Positions 1 through 12,300 of a stretch of DNA of 64,000 nucleotides are shown here, one piece after another (position 1 is the first letter of the stretch; every line of letters starts with the position of its first letter). Source of the stretch: Dermanyssus gallinae. Lineage: Eukaryota > Arthropoda > Arachnida > Mesostigmata > Dermanyssidae. The notes beneath the pieces were generated by a model that saw only the letters and a program-made list of their open reading frames with translations, ran no database searches and was not told the origin of the DNA. The position numbers were made by a program, and so were the translations under genes. The stretch is from contig QVRM01000968.1 in the NCBI GenBank assembly GCA_003439945.1, positions 248,001 through 312,000 of the forward strand, written 5' to 3'.

Positions 1-185
1 CTCCCCTGGTGGGACACACATCCCCAACTCCCATTAAGAAAATCCCACTATCAAGTGTTCTCCCGGTGTTCTCCAGCCTACACCTACACTTTCTAAAATA
101 TAGATATATATGTGTGAATTGTAGAAAAAACAATGCCAACCTGTTGAATGTTTAATCCGGTCTAAAGTATGTTTTTGTTTTCCAG

Positions 186-283
186 ATCTTAGTTCGTCAT
201 CCAAATTACGTGCGCTAAAGAAGTTTCACCTGAAACAACTACCGGCGGATGTGTGCCTTTGCAGCTTAAAGGGTCGTACCTGA
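186..283 (+). CDS. possible terminal coding exon at left edge (weak)
   Basis: A strong acceptor-like sequence, GTTTTTGTTTTCCAG, precedes a short open frame starting LSSSSKLRALKKFHLKQLP and ending at three consecutive in-frame stops (TGA TAA TAG, 281-289). The product is not recognised and no upstream exon could be confirmed within positions 1-185. It could equally be chance or part of the decayed element downstream. Confidence 0.2.
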
Positions 284-670
284 TAATAGCGAACTAAATT
301 CCGATTAATCCTAATATCCCCGAATTGGATTTTTTCACTAATAAAATCTTGGCTTAAATTGATCTTCTCGGGACCCCCAGACATCGGACACATATATTGG
401 GCGAATGCCACACTAAACGACGCATATCTTTGCCGCAATATTCTATACATTGAAACTATTTTGAAACAGCCAAATATTTGACATAGCCACATGACTGTCA
501 CCTCACTTTCAATTGCTTGTATATTGGTAAATATTAGCAAACTCTCAGAGGAACTTTGGCTCTTTGCCGGGTAAGCAATAAACAACCACAGTATTGTCTA
601 AAGGCAATGCATCACGCATACGTTTAACATCACTTTATGGATTATGTTAAGAGTCCATTAATCTACATCA

Positions 671-1488
671 TTGGCTTGCAATAAGAGCGTAATGGCCTTG
701 GTATGTGACTACCTTCAGTATGCAACCAATAATATGACCCTACATATGGCCATTCATTCATACGCCGCTGCCGATCATCGCGTCAATCTCAACAGTACTT
801 GCCTTGAGCTGGTTAACCATTTCTCGTATCTTGGCGTAACTCTGACACCGCGACTGACTTTTAGCAGACACATCGAGGAACTGCGACCAAAGGCCACGGC
901 GGCGGTTATGCTACTCGGGGACATTCGAGACGTAGATCTTACACAGCAATGAAAATATTTAATATGAAAATTACCCCGATACTCCAGTACTGTCTCCCAG
1001 TAATTGCGCCGCACCTAACATTACGCGATCTCAAACATTTAGACCGCGTAAAGGCGTGCTTTGTAAGGCGTGTGCTGGGATTACCCAAGAGCGCGTCAGC
1101 TACCCTAGCACTAGAACTATGCGGGGAACGTACTCTGGTAGAAAACTTAGTCCTACACAAATTACCGACCAGTACAAATACACTCGACATGTACAGAGCA
1201 TTCAGGGAAGACCGAAACGTACATTTTGTTATGTGTAACTACACAGATGGACCTGCTTTTCGTTCAGAGAAATGAAAACGTGCCTTCCAAAGTAACCGAC
1301 CATTATTGTGCAGAGTAACATGGCATGGTTATCACCATTATATGTGCCTCAAAGGTGAATGTTATGATATTAACGACTGTGTATGTAAGTTTTGCGGTGA
1401 GTGCAATATCTGTCGATATCATGTTCTTAAATGTTCTGCATTAGACTCTTACTCGTTACAGGCGCGTGTGAACGAGATATTGTTATAA
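671..1488 (+). pseudogene. non-LTR retrotransposon ORF2 remnant (RT thumb and C-terminal Cys/His tail)
   Basis: The translation resembles the C-terminal part of a non-LTR retrotransposon polyprotein. FSYLGVTLTPRLTFSRHIEE is the typical segment after the RT catalytic core; ILQYCLPVIAPHLTLRDLKH and LDRVKACFVRRVLGLPKSAS form the thumb; and a Cys/His tail has C-x-C-x2-C, then Y-H-x3-C (VCKFC...CRYHVLKC). It is broken: the frame changes near 950, where a TGA ends the first part at 950-952, and an in-frame TGA lies at 1273-1275. The 5' part (endonuclease, RT core) is absent. The tail motif is shared with the remnant at 42807-43400, suggesting one family. Confidence 0.75.
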
Positions 1489-3484
1489 TTTCGTAGCAGG
1501 CCATGCGTGTCAATCCAATCCTACTACAACTATGGTGAATAAATATGATGTGTATATATGGCCATTAATAAGGCTCCCTAACTTAAACTGGTAAACATTC
1601 GCATCGCAACAGAACTTAAACGTATGCTAAAATCGCGTTCAGAGCGATGAGGATGGCGGCGAAGCGTTTAGATATGGAGTCATCCAAGTGCATACGGCTG
1701 ATGACAGTCGTAAGTGCCAAGCACCTTAATACAGCTTTAATAGTGCCTTATCTGACCTAGCGTCTTTTCGTACAAGGCCTTGCTCTTTCCGTTGGCAGCG
1801 CTTGAATTCGCGGCGCGAGGAGGCGTTCGAATGGGGTAGCGCCTGCCTCTCCGTTTAACCCGTACGCCCACTACCGCTTTCATTACAGCACGCTCAAGAT
1901 AGATAGATAGATAGATAGATGAGAGATAGAGAATGCGAGAAAGAGAGAGAACAGAGGCGATGAACAGAGAACAGAGGCAATGGGTTGAGCGATCTCGGCC
2001 TGTATAACCAGGGCAGGCCGGCAGGCAGACAGACAGACAGGGGCAATCGCCTTGGCACGATGGGCACCCTCAGGGTAGTAGACAGTACCATGTTCCGCGT
2101 GCCACCAAGTGGCGATGCGTTTCCGACAACACGCGCGCGTTATTCCTTGGGAAGGGGTCGAACCCCCCAAGTTCCCTCCGCTGCCGCTGCTGCCGCCGTC
2201 ACCGCCGCAAAAACCAGTACCACGACCAAGACCGCCATCATCATCCATCGAGAAACGGCTGCTGCTGCTGCTGCGGCCGCATTTGCTATCGCTGGCCACC
2301 AGCCTGAACTCTCCTCCGCCTACGACGACTATACTACTGATATTACTGCTACAGCGATTACAACTAACACGGTGCCGACGACTCGTGTCTCCAGCCGCCA
2401 AGACTCGCCGGCCAAACCTCTGTTCCCGGCGCACAGCCACGGGCCAAACACTTACTGTGTGTCTCTGTTGCCTCCGCTACTGCTGCTGCTGCTACGACTA
2501 CAACAGCTATCACTACTACTACTACCACTACTACCACCACTATTCCTACTACGAACGTTGCTTCTCCTAGTGGCATGTTGGCACCACAACGCCACTTTTT
2601 GGCAGCTTGGCCCCCTTTCGCTCAAAAAAAGCGTAGAAAAACACGAAAAAGCGGGGCGATTCGAAAGAGAGCGCGAACCATCGCGACCGCGGTCGTCCGT
2701 CGCCCCAATAGGGGGGCGCGAGCGAGCGAGCGAGCAAGTTAGCCTGCAAGCGGGCGTCCGTACAACCGCCCCCTCCCCCCTCCCCGCTACCGTTTGAACA
2801 GCACCAACGGCAGTTATAGTGTAGTAGCGCCGTTTGAGATACATAGATAGACAGATAGACGATGGCCAAGTGCGAGGAGGCCATCGCCGCCGCCTTCATC
2901 TTCTTCTTCGTCATCATCGTCGTCGTCGTCGTTCTCGTAGCGACGTCATAGTGGTGATCGTGGTGGAACGCGAGTGCGCGCTCGCCCGCGCTGCAAGACG
3001 AAGGGTTTATCTCAAACGACATTGATAATAAAATTACTTTTTGCCCCAACACGATTGCCACTGCTACTGCCGCCTCCACTATGACCACCAGCACCTTGTT
3101 CGCCACCGCTGCTGCTGATGCTGCAGCAGCAGCAGCACCCCAACTCCCACCGACGCCGCCGCCGCCAATCGCTTCTTCTATTCCTCTCGTACTTTTTTCT
3201 ACCACTTGGTTCCTCTGTAGTGGTTCTCCGTTGCGCTTGTGCTGTTGTTGTTGCTGTTGCTGATGATGCTGTGGCTGCCTTTGGCGGGGCCGCCAGCACT
3301 ATGCCTTGGCATACGAGGCTCCTCTGCGAGCAGCTCTCGACCAGTGGCGGCCGGCTGGAGGCCGCGCCCTCAAGCAGCAACGCAGTAGCAGCGGCTGCCA
3401 CATTTAGTCGCGACCACAAGCGGTCGAAACGCTTATCATCGCTAACATGCCATTCTCCCTTCACATGAGGGTTTGCCGCGGCAA

Positions 3485-3537
<53 letters not shown>

Positions 3538-5890
3538 CGTAGATGGAGCACGCGTATAGCCTGACGAGAGGACAACGTTTCGAACACCCGGAGCGAGTTC
3601 GAGCGGCGCTAGAGCTCGTCGCTAGACCTAATAGTCAGCAAGAACCCATGAAAGAAAGAAATAAAGAGAGAGCTTACAAGGGGGGAGAAAGCTGAATATA
3701 GAATGGCAGTGCTAAGATACAGAGACTGGTTGTCGACTACAGCATGCCAGCTTGTGCAGAGGAGCAGGACGCAGCAATAGTGGTAATACTAGATGGTACT
3801 GCTATTTCTACTACGCCGGCTGACTACCTCTACTGCTAGTGAAACACCACTGTTACGATGTTTGAGCGACATCTTTCAATGCAGACGTAACATATCTCTG
3901 CAATCCTTGCTTGGCCTTTCCCCTGCCAGCCTTGTGATCGTCGTGATTTTTGCTTACTTACGGCCCGACGCACTGGTGAACCTTTGCCCCCCCCCCACCA
4001 GCGCCTTCCTATTTCTCTTCCTTGTACTGCAAAGATTTCCAAACGAGAACGATAGACGTAGATAAAGATATGGAAACTGAATAGTGAGGAAGCGCGGGAG
4101 AGTGAAACGGAGAGAGCGAAGCGAGGGGGCGCAAGATGGGGTTTTTAGCACGCAATGTCCTGCTTGGTAGCTGCTTGCGTTGCTCTACCTCTTTTTATCT
4201 ACTCTGCTCTACCCACCTACCTACCTATTGCTGCTGTTACCGTCGTCAACCCTATCTTGTATCATTCTGGATAGCCTTTCGTCTCCTACGACTGCCACTA
4301 AGGCCGGCTATAACTATCTTTGCATGGTGCCTTCCCTTACATCGACCATTTGAATCAGACCGAAAAAGGGCGGTTGCAGAGTCAGTTGTAGGACGACGAC
4401 CATTGACGTCGTCATCATCATCACGATCGAGGAGATGAAACGACGGCTGGCGATCGGGTGCGGCGAGGGAAACAGAAATTCAATGAAACGACTTTCCAAT
4501 GAACCAAGCGCTCTTCGGTGTTCTCCGCGACCCCCGAGCCATTGTTCCATGCGTATGTGTGTGTATGTGCTGTTTTTGTCCTTTTGCCCTTTTCCCGCCT
4601 CCTTTTCTCTATCGCGTCCGCATTCATTGATTTGGCCAGCCTTCTGGCTGGCTGGCTAGCCTGTAGAGATGCGATGCCGACTGGAGGACAACCAGCGCAC
4701 AAACATCCATGCCTGGGCGTTTTCCTCCTGTTGAATCGCGCACGACGATCCAGTGCTCTCTCTCTGTCTGTCTCTCCATACGACGACGATGGCGACGGGC
4801 GTTGGCAGCAGCAGCAGCAGCAGCAGTAGCAGCGATCCAGACGAAACTCAAAGCAGATCTCTTTCGACCTCGACCAGGACACGGCAGCAGCAAAAGGATT
4901 GACCGATCTGGAGCCAAGCTGAAGGATGGGCCCTATTTACCTATGTAGTTATCTATCTGCCCTCGAATGTCTCTGTTCCTGCCGCCTACAAAGCGATCGA
5001 AGTTTCTCTTCCTCTATTTAGTGTCGATTTTGGACGGCCTAAATTTGCTGGTCTGCTTACAGAGAGACTTTGCCGCCGACTTGGTGTATTACTACGACGC
5101 AATGAAAAGATAGAAATCAACGGCAGCTTTCAAGTAACATCGACAACGACAACAGCAACAGCGACAGCACACGTTGCTGATTTAAGCGGCCTCGCTGTGT
5201 GTAATGGGGCGCGCCAACAATCGGAGATCATATAGCGACAACGAGGAAGATAAGCACTTTACAGACAAATTAAGGAAGACAGATGGATACAGCAAGAGAA
5301 GCGACAGAGTAAGTGCGATAAATATGTGAATAAAGATCGTACGTAGGTTTGTTTAAGTTGTTTTAGGTGAACGTTTGGTCTATTTTGTGCGTGCAAAAAG
5401 CTTGCGGCTTGCTCTTTCACTTGCCTTTCATCTCTTACCCTCACATGGCGTCTTCCTGCAAGTCGTGGTTATGGTTTTGGACGGTGCATTTGTTTGCTCG
5501 CTACCCAGTTTCCGTAGCTCCGGTTTTGCCATACAGGCGTTGTCACGGGGCCGCCGCGAGTTGCACCGGCGCGCAGTTTCTAAACTGGCCGATTCTCGCT
5601 GTTGTCTAGATCGGAGTTACCCCGTTATTTGTGCTAAGTATTGATAGGACAATGACGGGTTGGGCTAAGTCAAGCAAATCCAAAGTCCTCAAATTTTGTT
5701 TGACTTGTTGAACGCTTGGAAGTGACCTCATTGGTTTAGTTAACCACCACTATAAGAAAGTGAATAAATCGTAGAAGAGGTAAGGATCTGAGAAGAAAAG
5801 TCCGCGTTTCCAAATTGCTGAGCCTTTTTAAGGAGATTGTTTAATAAATGCTAGAGCATCATTAGTTTCCTCCCCTATGGGCTTTATATA
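1489..5890. other. GC-rich low-complexity intergenic DNA
   Basis: No convincing gene is seen. The stretch holds an (AGAT)n run (about 1898-1921), CTG/CAG and CTA/CTC triplet tracts (about 2165-2560), TCG/TCA triplets (about 2895-2940), GCT/CAG runs (3100-3290), a compound (CA)n(TA)n at about 3487-3538, and a CAG run near 4805-4830. Many long open frames here overlap on both strands and encode only Ala/Ser/Leu/Arg runs, as expected from triplet repeats. A regulatory or 5' UTR role for a gene outside the window is possible but not shown. Confidence 0.6.
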
Positions 5891-5891
5891 G

Positions 5892-5939
<48 letters not shown>

Positions 5940-5970
5940 AAGACTTTTAAAAAGGACATCCTTAGTCTCC

Positions 5971-6001
<31 letters not shown>

Positions 6002-6060
6002 AAGACTTTTAAAAGGACATCCTTAGTCTCCTCCCCTATGGGCTATATATATATATATAT
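5866..6060. repeat. duplicated unit separated by (AT)n arrays
   Basis: Three (AT)n arrays (about 5893-5936, 5972-5998 and 6043-6061) alternate with an imperfectly repeated unit containing AGTAAAGACTTTTAAAA, GGACATCCTTAGTCTCCT and CTCCCCTATGGGCT. The first copy is truncated to its end and the second lacks its end. This points to slippage or unequal exchange through the AT tracts just upstream of the mariner copy. Confidence 0.75.
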
Positions 6061-7140
6061 ACAGGTAGTTCAACAGGTTCTAAAATGAGTTTTGGCGCTT
6101 TTCACCGCTATTGGAAACGGCAACTTTTCGACTGCTAGCAGTCAAAATATTATGGTGATTGGCCGTTGCGATTTCGTTTGATCGCTTTTCCCGTGCAACG
6201 TATCGACGTGATTTTGGAAAATTTAGAAAAAATAGTTTCGAGTGGTTATCAAGCATTTTTATTTCGAAGGTTGGAATGCGACCCAAGTGAACACTTACTT
6301 AGACGAAGTGTACGGTGACTCTGCGCCATGTTTTGCCACTGTTTCCAACTGGATTCATGAGTTAAAAAGAGGTCGCAGAAGCATCGAGGATGAACTACGT
6401 CCAGGACGCCCACAAATGAAAAAAAAACGGAAAAGGTGGAAAAATTGCGGAAAATCGTTGCCGCAGATAAGCGAGTGAACACTAGGAAGATAGCAGAGGC
6501 CCTGGGGATCAGTTTGGGTAGTGTGCATTTCATCCTGCACGAGAACTTAAAGATGAAAGAGCTAAGAGCAAAATGGGTGCCGCATTTGCTCAACCAAGGC
6601 CAAAAAGACGCGCGTGTTTCCGCTTCACAGCGAAATTTGGCCAAGATGTCGAAAAATCCGTCGGATTTTTGACGCAGATTCGTGACCGTCGATGAAAGCT
6701 GGGTCCATCTCTACACTCTCGAGACCCAAGAAGCATCTCGCCAATGGTGTGCACTTGGTGAAGGACCTCCGAAGATGGTGCGGACAACGACATCGGCCGG
6801 AAAGATGATGGCTACGGTTTTTTGGGACCAACGTGGAATAATTCTGGTCGACTATCTTGGGAGCGGTAAACCGATCACGGGAGAGTATTATGCAAGACTG
6901 TTGGACTGCCTGAAGCAAGAACTCATCGTGAAACGGCCCGCTTTGCAGAAGAAGGTTGTTCTGTTTCACCAGGACAATTCTCCTGCACACAAGTCGCGGC
7001 AAGCATCGGCAAAACTAGCCCAACTGAGGTTCAAACTTATTAAAAAACCTTCCTATTCTCCAGACCTGGCCCCCTCTGATTATTTCCTCTTTGGACATTT
7101 GAAGAATAGTCTCGGTGGAAAGCGTGTATTTGGCCGTCCT
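6060..7140 (+). mobile_element. mariner-family DNA transposon, 3'-truncated
   Basis: The element encodes a mariner transposase and begins just after an (AT)n tract. The likely 5' terminus starts near ACAGGTAGTTCAACAGGTTC at 6061; no matching 3' inverted repeat was found. Homology stops around GGKRVFG near 7130, where sequence resembling a non-LTR reverse transcriptase begins. The transposase reading frame is broken and is described separately. Confidence 0.85.
6242..7140 (+). pseudogene. mariner transposase, inactivated
   Basis: The reading resembles Tc1/mariner transposases, which cut and paste DNA at TA sites with a DD34D catalytic triad. The N-terminal helix-turn-helix includes GWNATQVNTYLDEVYGDS and VSNWIHELKRGRRS. 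The second helical part (RKIAEALGISLGSVHFILHE) is in another frame, and the shift lies in an A-rich run near 6418-6430. An in-frame TGA lies at 6670-6672, just before the first catalytic Asp (VTVDESW). The second Asp is in LFHQDNSPAHKS and the third in YSPDLAPSDYFLF. Exactly 34 residues separate these two Asp residues, as in canonical mariner. The C-terminal part after GGKRVFG is missing. The copy cannot make a full transposase, but the damage is limited. Confidence 0.88.
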
Positions 7141-7510
7141 TTTGGTATTGGATGTTAACAGTGTGTTTAGTACGCTTTCGTGGATGGCCATAAACAAAAC
7201 ACTTGTAGACAAAGGCGTATCCTAGCGTCGTACCTAAAAGATGGAGCATCTACCTACGAAGGCGCGGACGATGCGGTTACTACTAGGGTCCTCCAAGGGT
7301 ACGTACAAGAACTAAGCATGGATAATATAACCTTAATCTACCAGAGTCTAATCCTCCGTCCACGCAGACGATCTGGCAATGATCGTCACCGTCCGTGACG
7401 AGAAGCAACCGGCAGGAATAGCCAACGGAACCTTGGCAGATATCCGACAACACCTCCACACGCATCCAACACTACCCACACCCATTAATGTACCCCTGGC
7501 TGTGACCCTG
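7140..7510 (+). pseudogene. non-LTR reverse transcriptase core remnant (ADD box)
   Basis: Fused to the truncated mariner end is sequence resembling the RT palm. In one frame lies FVDGHKQNTCRQRR, then ILASYLKDGASTYEGADDAV and VTTRVLQG (the usual x-x-G-V-x-Q-G motif, altered). After a frameshift comes VHADDLAMIVTVRDEKQ, with the catalytic A-D-D box at 7364-7372. Several frameshifts and stops show it is dead. The junction suggests mariner inserted in, or recombined with, an RT element. Confidence 0.6.
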
Positions 7511-8595
7511 GAGAAAACTCTCACAGGAACACCTTATGTGCACTATGCATAGAGCTGCTAAAGCCTCAGCAGAACTGCAAAAAATTCTCCCGCGGACCAG
7601 AGGAGCAACCAATCCTTGGCGCTGTTTCAGATCAATAGTATTATGCTATATGGTATGTACGGCATCGCACGCGATTGACCAGAAAGTTAGCAGGCAAAGC
7701 AAAAGGTCTGGGAATATATATTCGTTCTTCTATACAATCTTTTCAACTTTTAAGGATGCATAGCGCTGATGGCAAGTATAAGTAGTCCGATTACACATAT
7801 CATAGACGAGATGACTCGACCTGTCTCTAAATCGTGACTTATCATGTTGCAGTAGCAAATTGTTCCGTTAGACCAGCTGTTGTTAGTACCTCTCTTTCTT
7901 TGGATAATTTTCCTGTATCCATCTAAAATGCCAGTTCCAAGAAAAGGGTTAGAGGAGACCCCTCTGCTTACATAAAAAATGCGACAGAGTCATTATTGAC
8001 CTCTTTTTAGAACCTGTTGGGCAGATGTCGTGGCTTGTGGTGTACAACGCCATTAGTACAAACTTTGAATTCGAGGCTGTCAGTAATTGTGAACTAATTG
8101 CTGTCAGTAATATTTTATTTCATAAATTTGAGAGAACGTTTGCCCTAGTTGAGATTCCGGACTCAGGTCGTTAGCAACAGGAGCTTTATTTTCTTCTCGC
8201 CAGGTATTCGGCTCCGAAGTGGCGGCATGATCTAGGGGACTATTCTTGATTGTAGTTATAATAATACCGGTGTGTTGCCGATATGATCCCTGTTGCTGAT
8301 CACATTCCTATAAGCGATGCTTGTTAAGAATCGACGATAAACCCGATGAGAGTCAGCGGCCATTTTGTCACATAAACCGTCAGGGAAACCCTAGATATCT
8401 CAATATGTCTGGCCCTCAGTACATTGGAAGAGATAGCTCACGGTCATTTTCAAGTCCGTAGGAGACGACGGAAAGCCTAGAAGTAACAAACATGTCATTG
8501 AAAATGTTTTAATTGTAGGTGTTCGGCGCCTTAGGCGGAATGTCAAAGGGAAGTGCCGTCATCACTCTAAAAAGCTAAGTCAACTGAAACTAAAA
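7511..8595. other. intergenic, no feature seen
   Basis: I see no supported gene or repeat here beyond a short direct repeat (GCTGTCAGTAAT, twice near 8076-8110). Confidence 0.5.
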
Positions 8596-9321
8596 TTGGG
8601 TATGTGGATAGCCGCAAAATATATCTCAGAGCACTCAGTGCCGATAGGAAAGCATTTTATGGGGATTGTACCAACAGACGTGGACGCAACAGTCGTCACT
8701 CTGACAATCATACATGTGGCAGGGGCAAAGGGTCCGCTAAACTGCCATTCCTGCCTTCACTTAGTTTTGATTTCGCACTGGACGACTACGTCAAGTCGAT
8801 TGCAGAAGAACTCAATTGGCATTTCATTATAATGGGCTCAGACAAGGTATTGATTTTTGATCTGGAATTATGACTTCCATGACTTCCACTTCAGTCTTCT
8901 TAGCTAACAATTGGAAATGACCTCACCTTCGGTAGCTTCAGAGGTCTTATGGGTTTTGCAAGGCCTAAGTGCCAGCGATTGACCCGCGATGTAATTCGGG
9001 TTTCGGATAAATGATTAAAGATTGAGTCCTATTGCATTGTATGGCCGTTTTTAAAGATTGTCTCAATTCATCATTCAAGCCCTAATCACAGCACTACTCA
9101 AGGACACCGCAGCCATACATTTATACGAAACCAAGAGAGATAGAAGACTTGTAGTATCGTATCGTCTCATGTGTCTAGTCTATTTTTCCAAAGCGTTTGA
9201 GAATATCATTCTGTCACGTCTAGCGCAGCACCTAGATTCGATCAACTTTCTGTCACTTGCACAACTCGAATTTTGTAGGAAACCGTCCTACGAAGTTAGC
9301 GCCGGCCCCAATGTGAAATGA
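8596..9321 (+). pseudogene. non-LTR retrotransposon remnant (possible endonuclease end plus RT fingers)
   Basis: The first part (8604-8873) contains CTNRRGRNSRHSDNHTCGRG and ends SDKVLIFDLEL, which may be the end of an APE-type endonuclease domain (SDHxxxxFDL pattern); this part is weak. The second (9058-9321) is clearer: SYRLMCLVYFSKAFENIILS, then RLAQHLDSINFLSLAQLEF, matching the RT finger region (YRPISLLxxxSKxFEKxIxxRL...). Stops separate the parts and the downstream palm is missing. Confidence 0.55.
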
Positions 9322-12300
9322 AATGGTTCATTTGGTGTAGAACAAGCAGTTTTTTTCTTGATGTCTGCCTTAGCGACTATTTTTCTCCAGTTGCTTGAAT
9401 GTTTCGCTACAAATTGATTTACATCAAATAGTTCGTTGCTTAACCTCCAAATTACTTAGGCGCTTCTATTTCATGAATACATAAAAGGCAGCCTCACATA
9501 GGCACTCTGGGAACTGAACATGTTTTGAAAATATCCGCACTACGGTGGATAAGGTAGATTTAAATTCCTATCGATGCCCAAATCTTGGTGTACAAAACGC
9601 TCTTCGTGCTTGTGCTACGTTAAGCAATTCGAAAGAATATGCTTTTCGAGGCGGTGCAGACACACCGTTAGTGAGATTTGTTTACACTACATACAGCCTT
9701 CCGGCGAGAATTACTTGCTAAACGTATGGTTATTGTTTAAACCTATTTTAACCTGTCTGATAGGTAATGTGTCAGTTGTGCGGATGTTTTTGTGACCCCT
9801 CTCTCCCTTGGGTCTCTGACTCAAGAGTCAAATAGTAAAGTTGATTACAATGCAATGCTTAGGTATTCCAATGTCTAAATCTTGAAGGGGATTTCAATGT
9901 GAAGTCTGTGATGAATGTTACGTTGTAATTATTTTCCAACCTAGCTGAATCCGTGGCATTGAGGGTATTAAGAATTCTAACTTGTACTGTATTCGATTAA
10001 CTTACTGGTAAATAGAAAGTATAATTTATACAGTGTTTAGCAACCACAAGGTGGAAGTATAGTAACGCAATAAGAAAAATTAGCATGTCTATACATATAT
10101 AAGCATCAAGCATCATGATTACGGAACTACATTTTACAATGCGTAAGCCCTCGGTAAATGTAATAATTAAATAGGAAGTACCTAAAAATATTCAACTGTT
10201 TAGCCTAAAATATACAATGTTTAGTAAACACACGGGACGAGTACAGTAACACAATGCAAAATCAGCATGCCCCGCCGTGGTCCCATGGTCTTTCATCCGA
10301 AGTGAGCTGTTTCGTCGCCAGCGGAAACCAATGCGGTTCATATTTTTTACCGTCTCTTTTTTGAGCTATAATATATATTTGTGTATAATTTCGGATTCAA
10401 TTGCGACATTTGATTTATGGATTCGAAATCAAATATTCAGCTATTATGCTCGTTTGGTTGCTTAACGTACAAACGGCTAACTCTTATAGCTTATTTGGCA
10501 ACGCTAAAACATACCCTTGTTGCGATTACGTCCTTGCCCTTTGTATACACCGCCCGTCGCTATGAAAAATAACGTACCCTCGTCGTTAGGCACTGCTTGG
10601 GCAATGTGTTGCGATTCGGTATATGTCCGTACGCAAGGACAGGATCAACTAGAAGTCGACAAAAAGAACTTTGACCAATGCTTTTTTCATATACATTGAC
10701 GTAGTTAAATGTTTTACGAATGTTGGAAGATGAATGAGGGCAAGTCTCTCACGCGAATATAGTGATGAATCTGTTATATTCTGTTAGTTCGGGCAAATAT
10801 TCGGGTCCGAGAGCTTTGGCTTTTACTACGATCGATTCCTACGGTACCTGGCTACTGATAATCAATTTTGTTTAGTAGCAGCAACAAACATGTTCGTGTC
10901 AGCAAAAAACGGCCGTTCGCTCTTTTAGTACTAGTGCTCCCACATGTTTATGACTTTACAAATAAACTCTTTCTTTAGTAAAAGAAAAAGTTTTCATAGA
11001 AATGGTATTGTTACTATTATAATTATATTGTCGTTGTTGCTATCTTTTGTCGTTGCCTGTTTGTTATTGCTGTTGTTATTCTGTATACTACAGGCGTCTT
11101 ACAAAAGAGGACAGTTATACAACAGATCAAGGGCGAGCGTTCTTATCAAAGGCGAATACGGTTTCGATACGGCACGTACTTCGATTACAGAGAGTTTTCT
11201 GTGATGGCCCAGTTTCGACAACCTTGATCGACTTTGCCGCACCACCTGGTTCATTGAACTGATACAGCAGTGACGACAAACGACAGGACGTCCCCCTGCG
11301 AGCCGCCAGAACAGAACCGAATATTCCCATATCCACCTTCAGAAAGACGGTGAAGGCTACGTCATTGGTTTGCCTCACCGTATGTGTGTATGTGTATATA
11401 GTCAAGCTGCGTAGAAGTATATATATATACGCGTATTTATATATAAGACATTACCCCTATGACACGTCTTAATTAACATAGCAGCAAACGAGAAGTATTT
11501 TGTTTGTTTATCTGCTCCCCTTTCTTGCAGGGCTTAACAGAAGCCCTGTTAATACGCAAATTGGGCACTGTCTATGCGTTGGGTGGTCGGCACATGGCAG
11601 AAAAAGATTTTAAACCATAAGTTATCGAAGCAATGCGCATTTATAAAATGCGCAATGCTTACAATGGTTTGCAAATACATGCAGTCATCAAAGCCAATGG
11701 TGTGCCAATTGTGTACGTATATAGATATATATCTTAACCATTGTAAGCTTTACGTTTTTTTTTCATATAAATTCGTACAACTATCTCACACAACTACCTT
11801 TTTCGAGTTCGTTTTAGTTCTTCTAGAAGGCTTCTAACTGTTTCGCAGCGACCAGCTGGGGAATAGCCACCTATGCAGCCGCAGCCTCTCCAAGAAAAGC
11901 TGCTCTCATACTCTTTGAAACGATATTGTCTGCGAGACGGCAATTTCAGGCTTGTTCCGCAAATTGACCCATTTGCAGATCCTAACGCTGTCCACAGTTG
12001 CTCCCTTTTCTAATGGAACACGGGCAAATTATGCAAGACCGATGGAAGGATTACCAGCGGCTGAATCGTGTGCGGAGGATGGGAAGTTGGACCATTTGCA
12101 GTTCATTCGGCAGATGGACAAGCAGGACAAGGCAGAGTCCCTACTGTCGAAGTTGACCGAACCACCTGGCTTGTCCAGGGGTCCATCCTAAACTTGCCCA
12201 GGCTACAGCAGACACCCAGATAGCCCGGGAACGAGCCGAGAGAGCATAAACGGGCTGTGGCAATTTACACAGGCAGACAGACGAAACGAAAGGGGCAATG

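Noticed and set aside
1985..3587. Several long open frames on both strands (up to 270 codons)
   Set aside because: They overlap one another on opposite strands and consist of Ala, Ser, Leu, Thr or Arg runs from triplet repeats, without recognisable domains.
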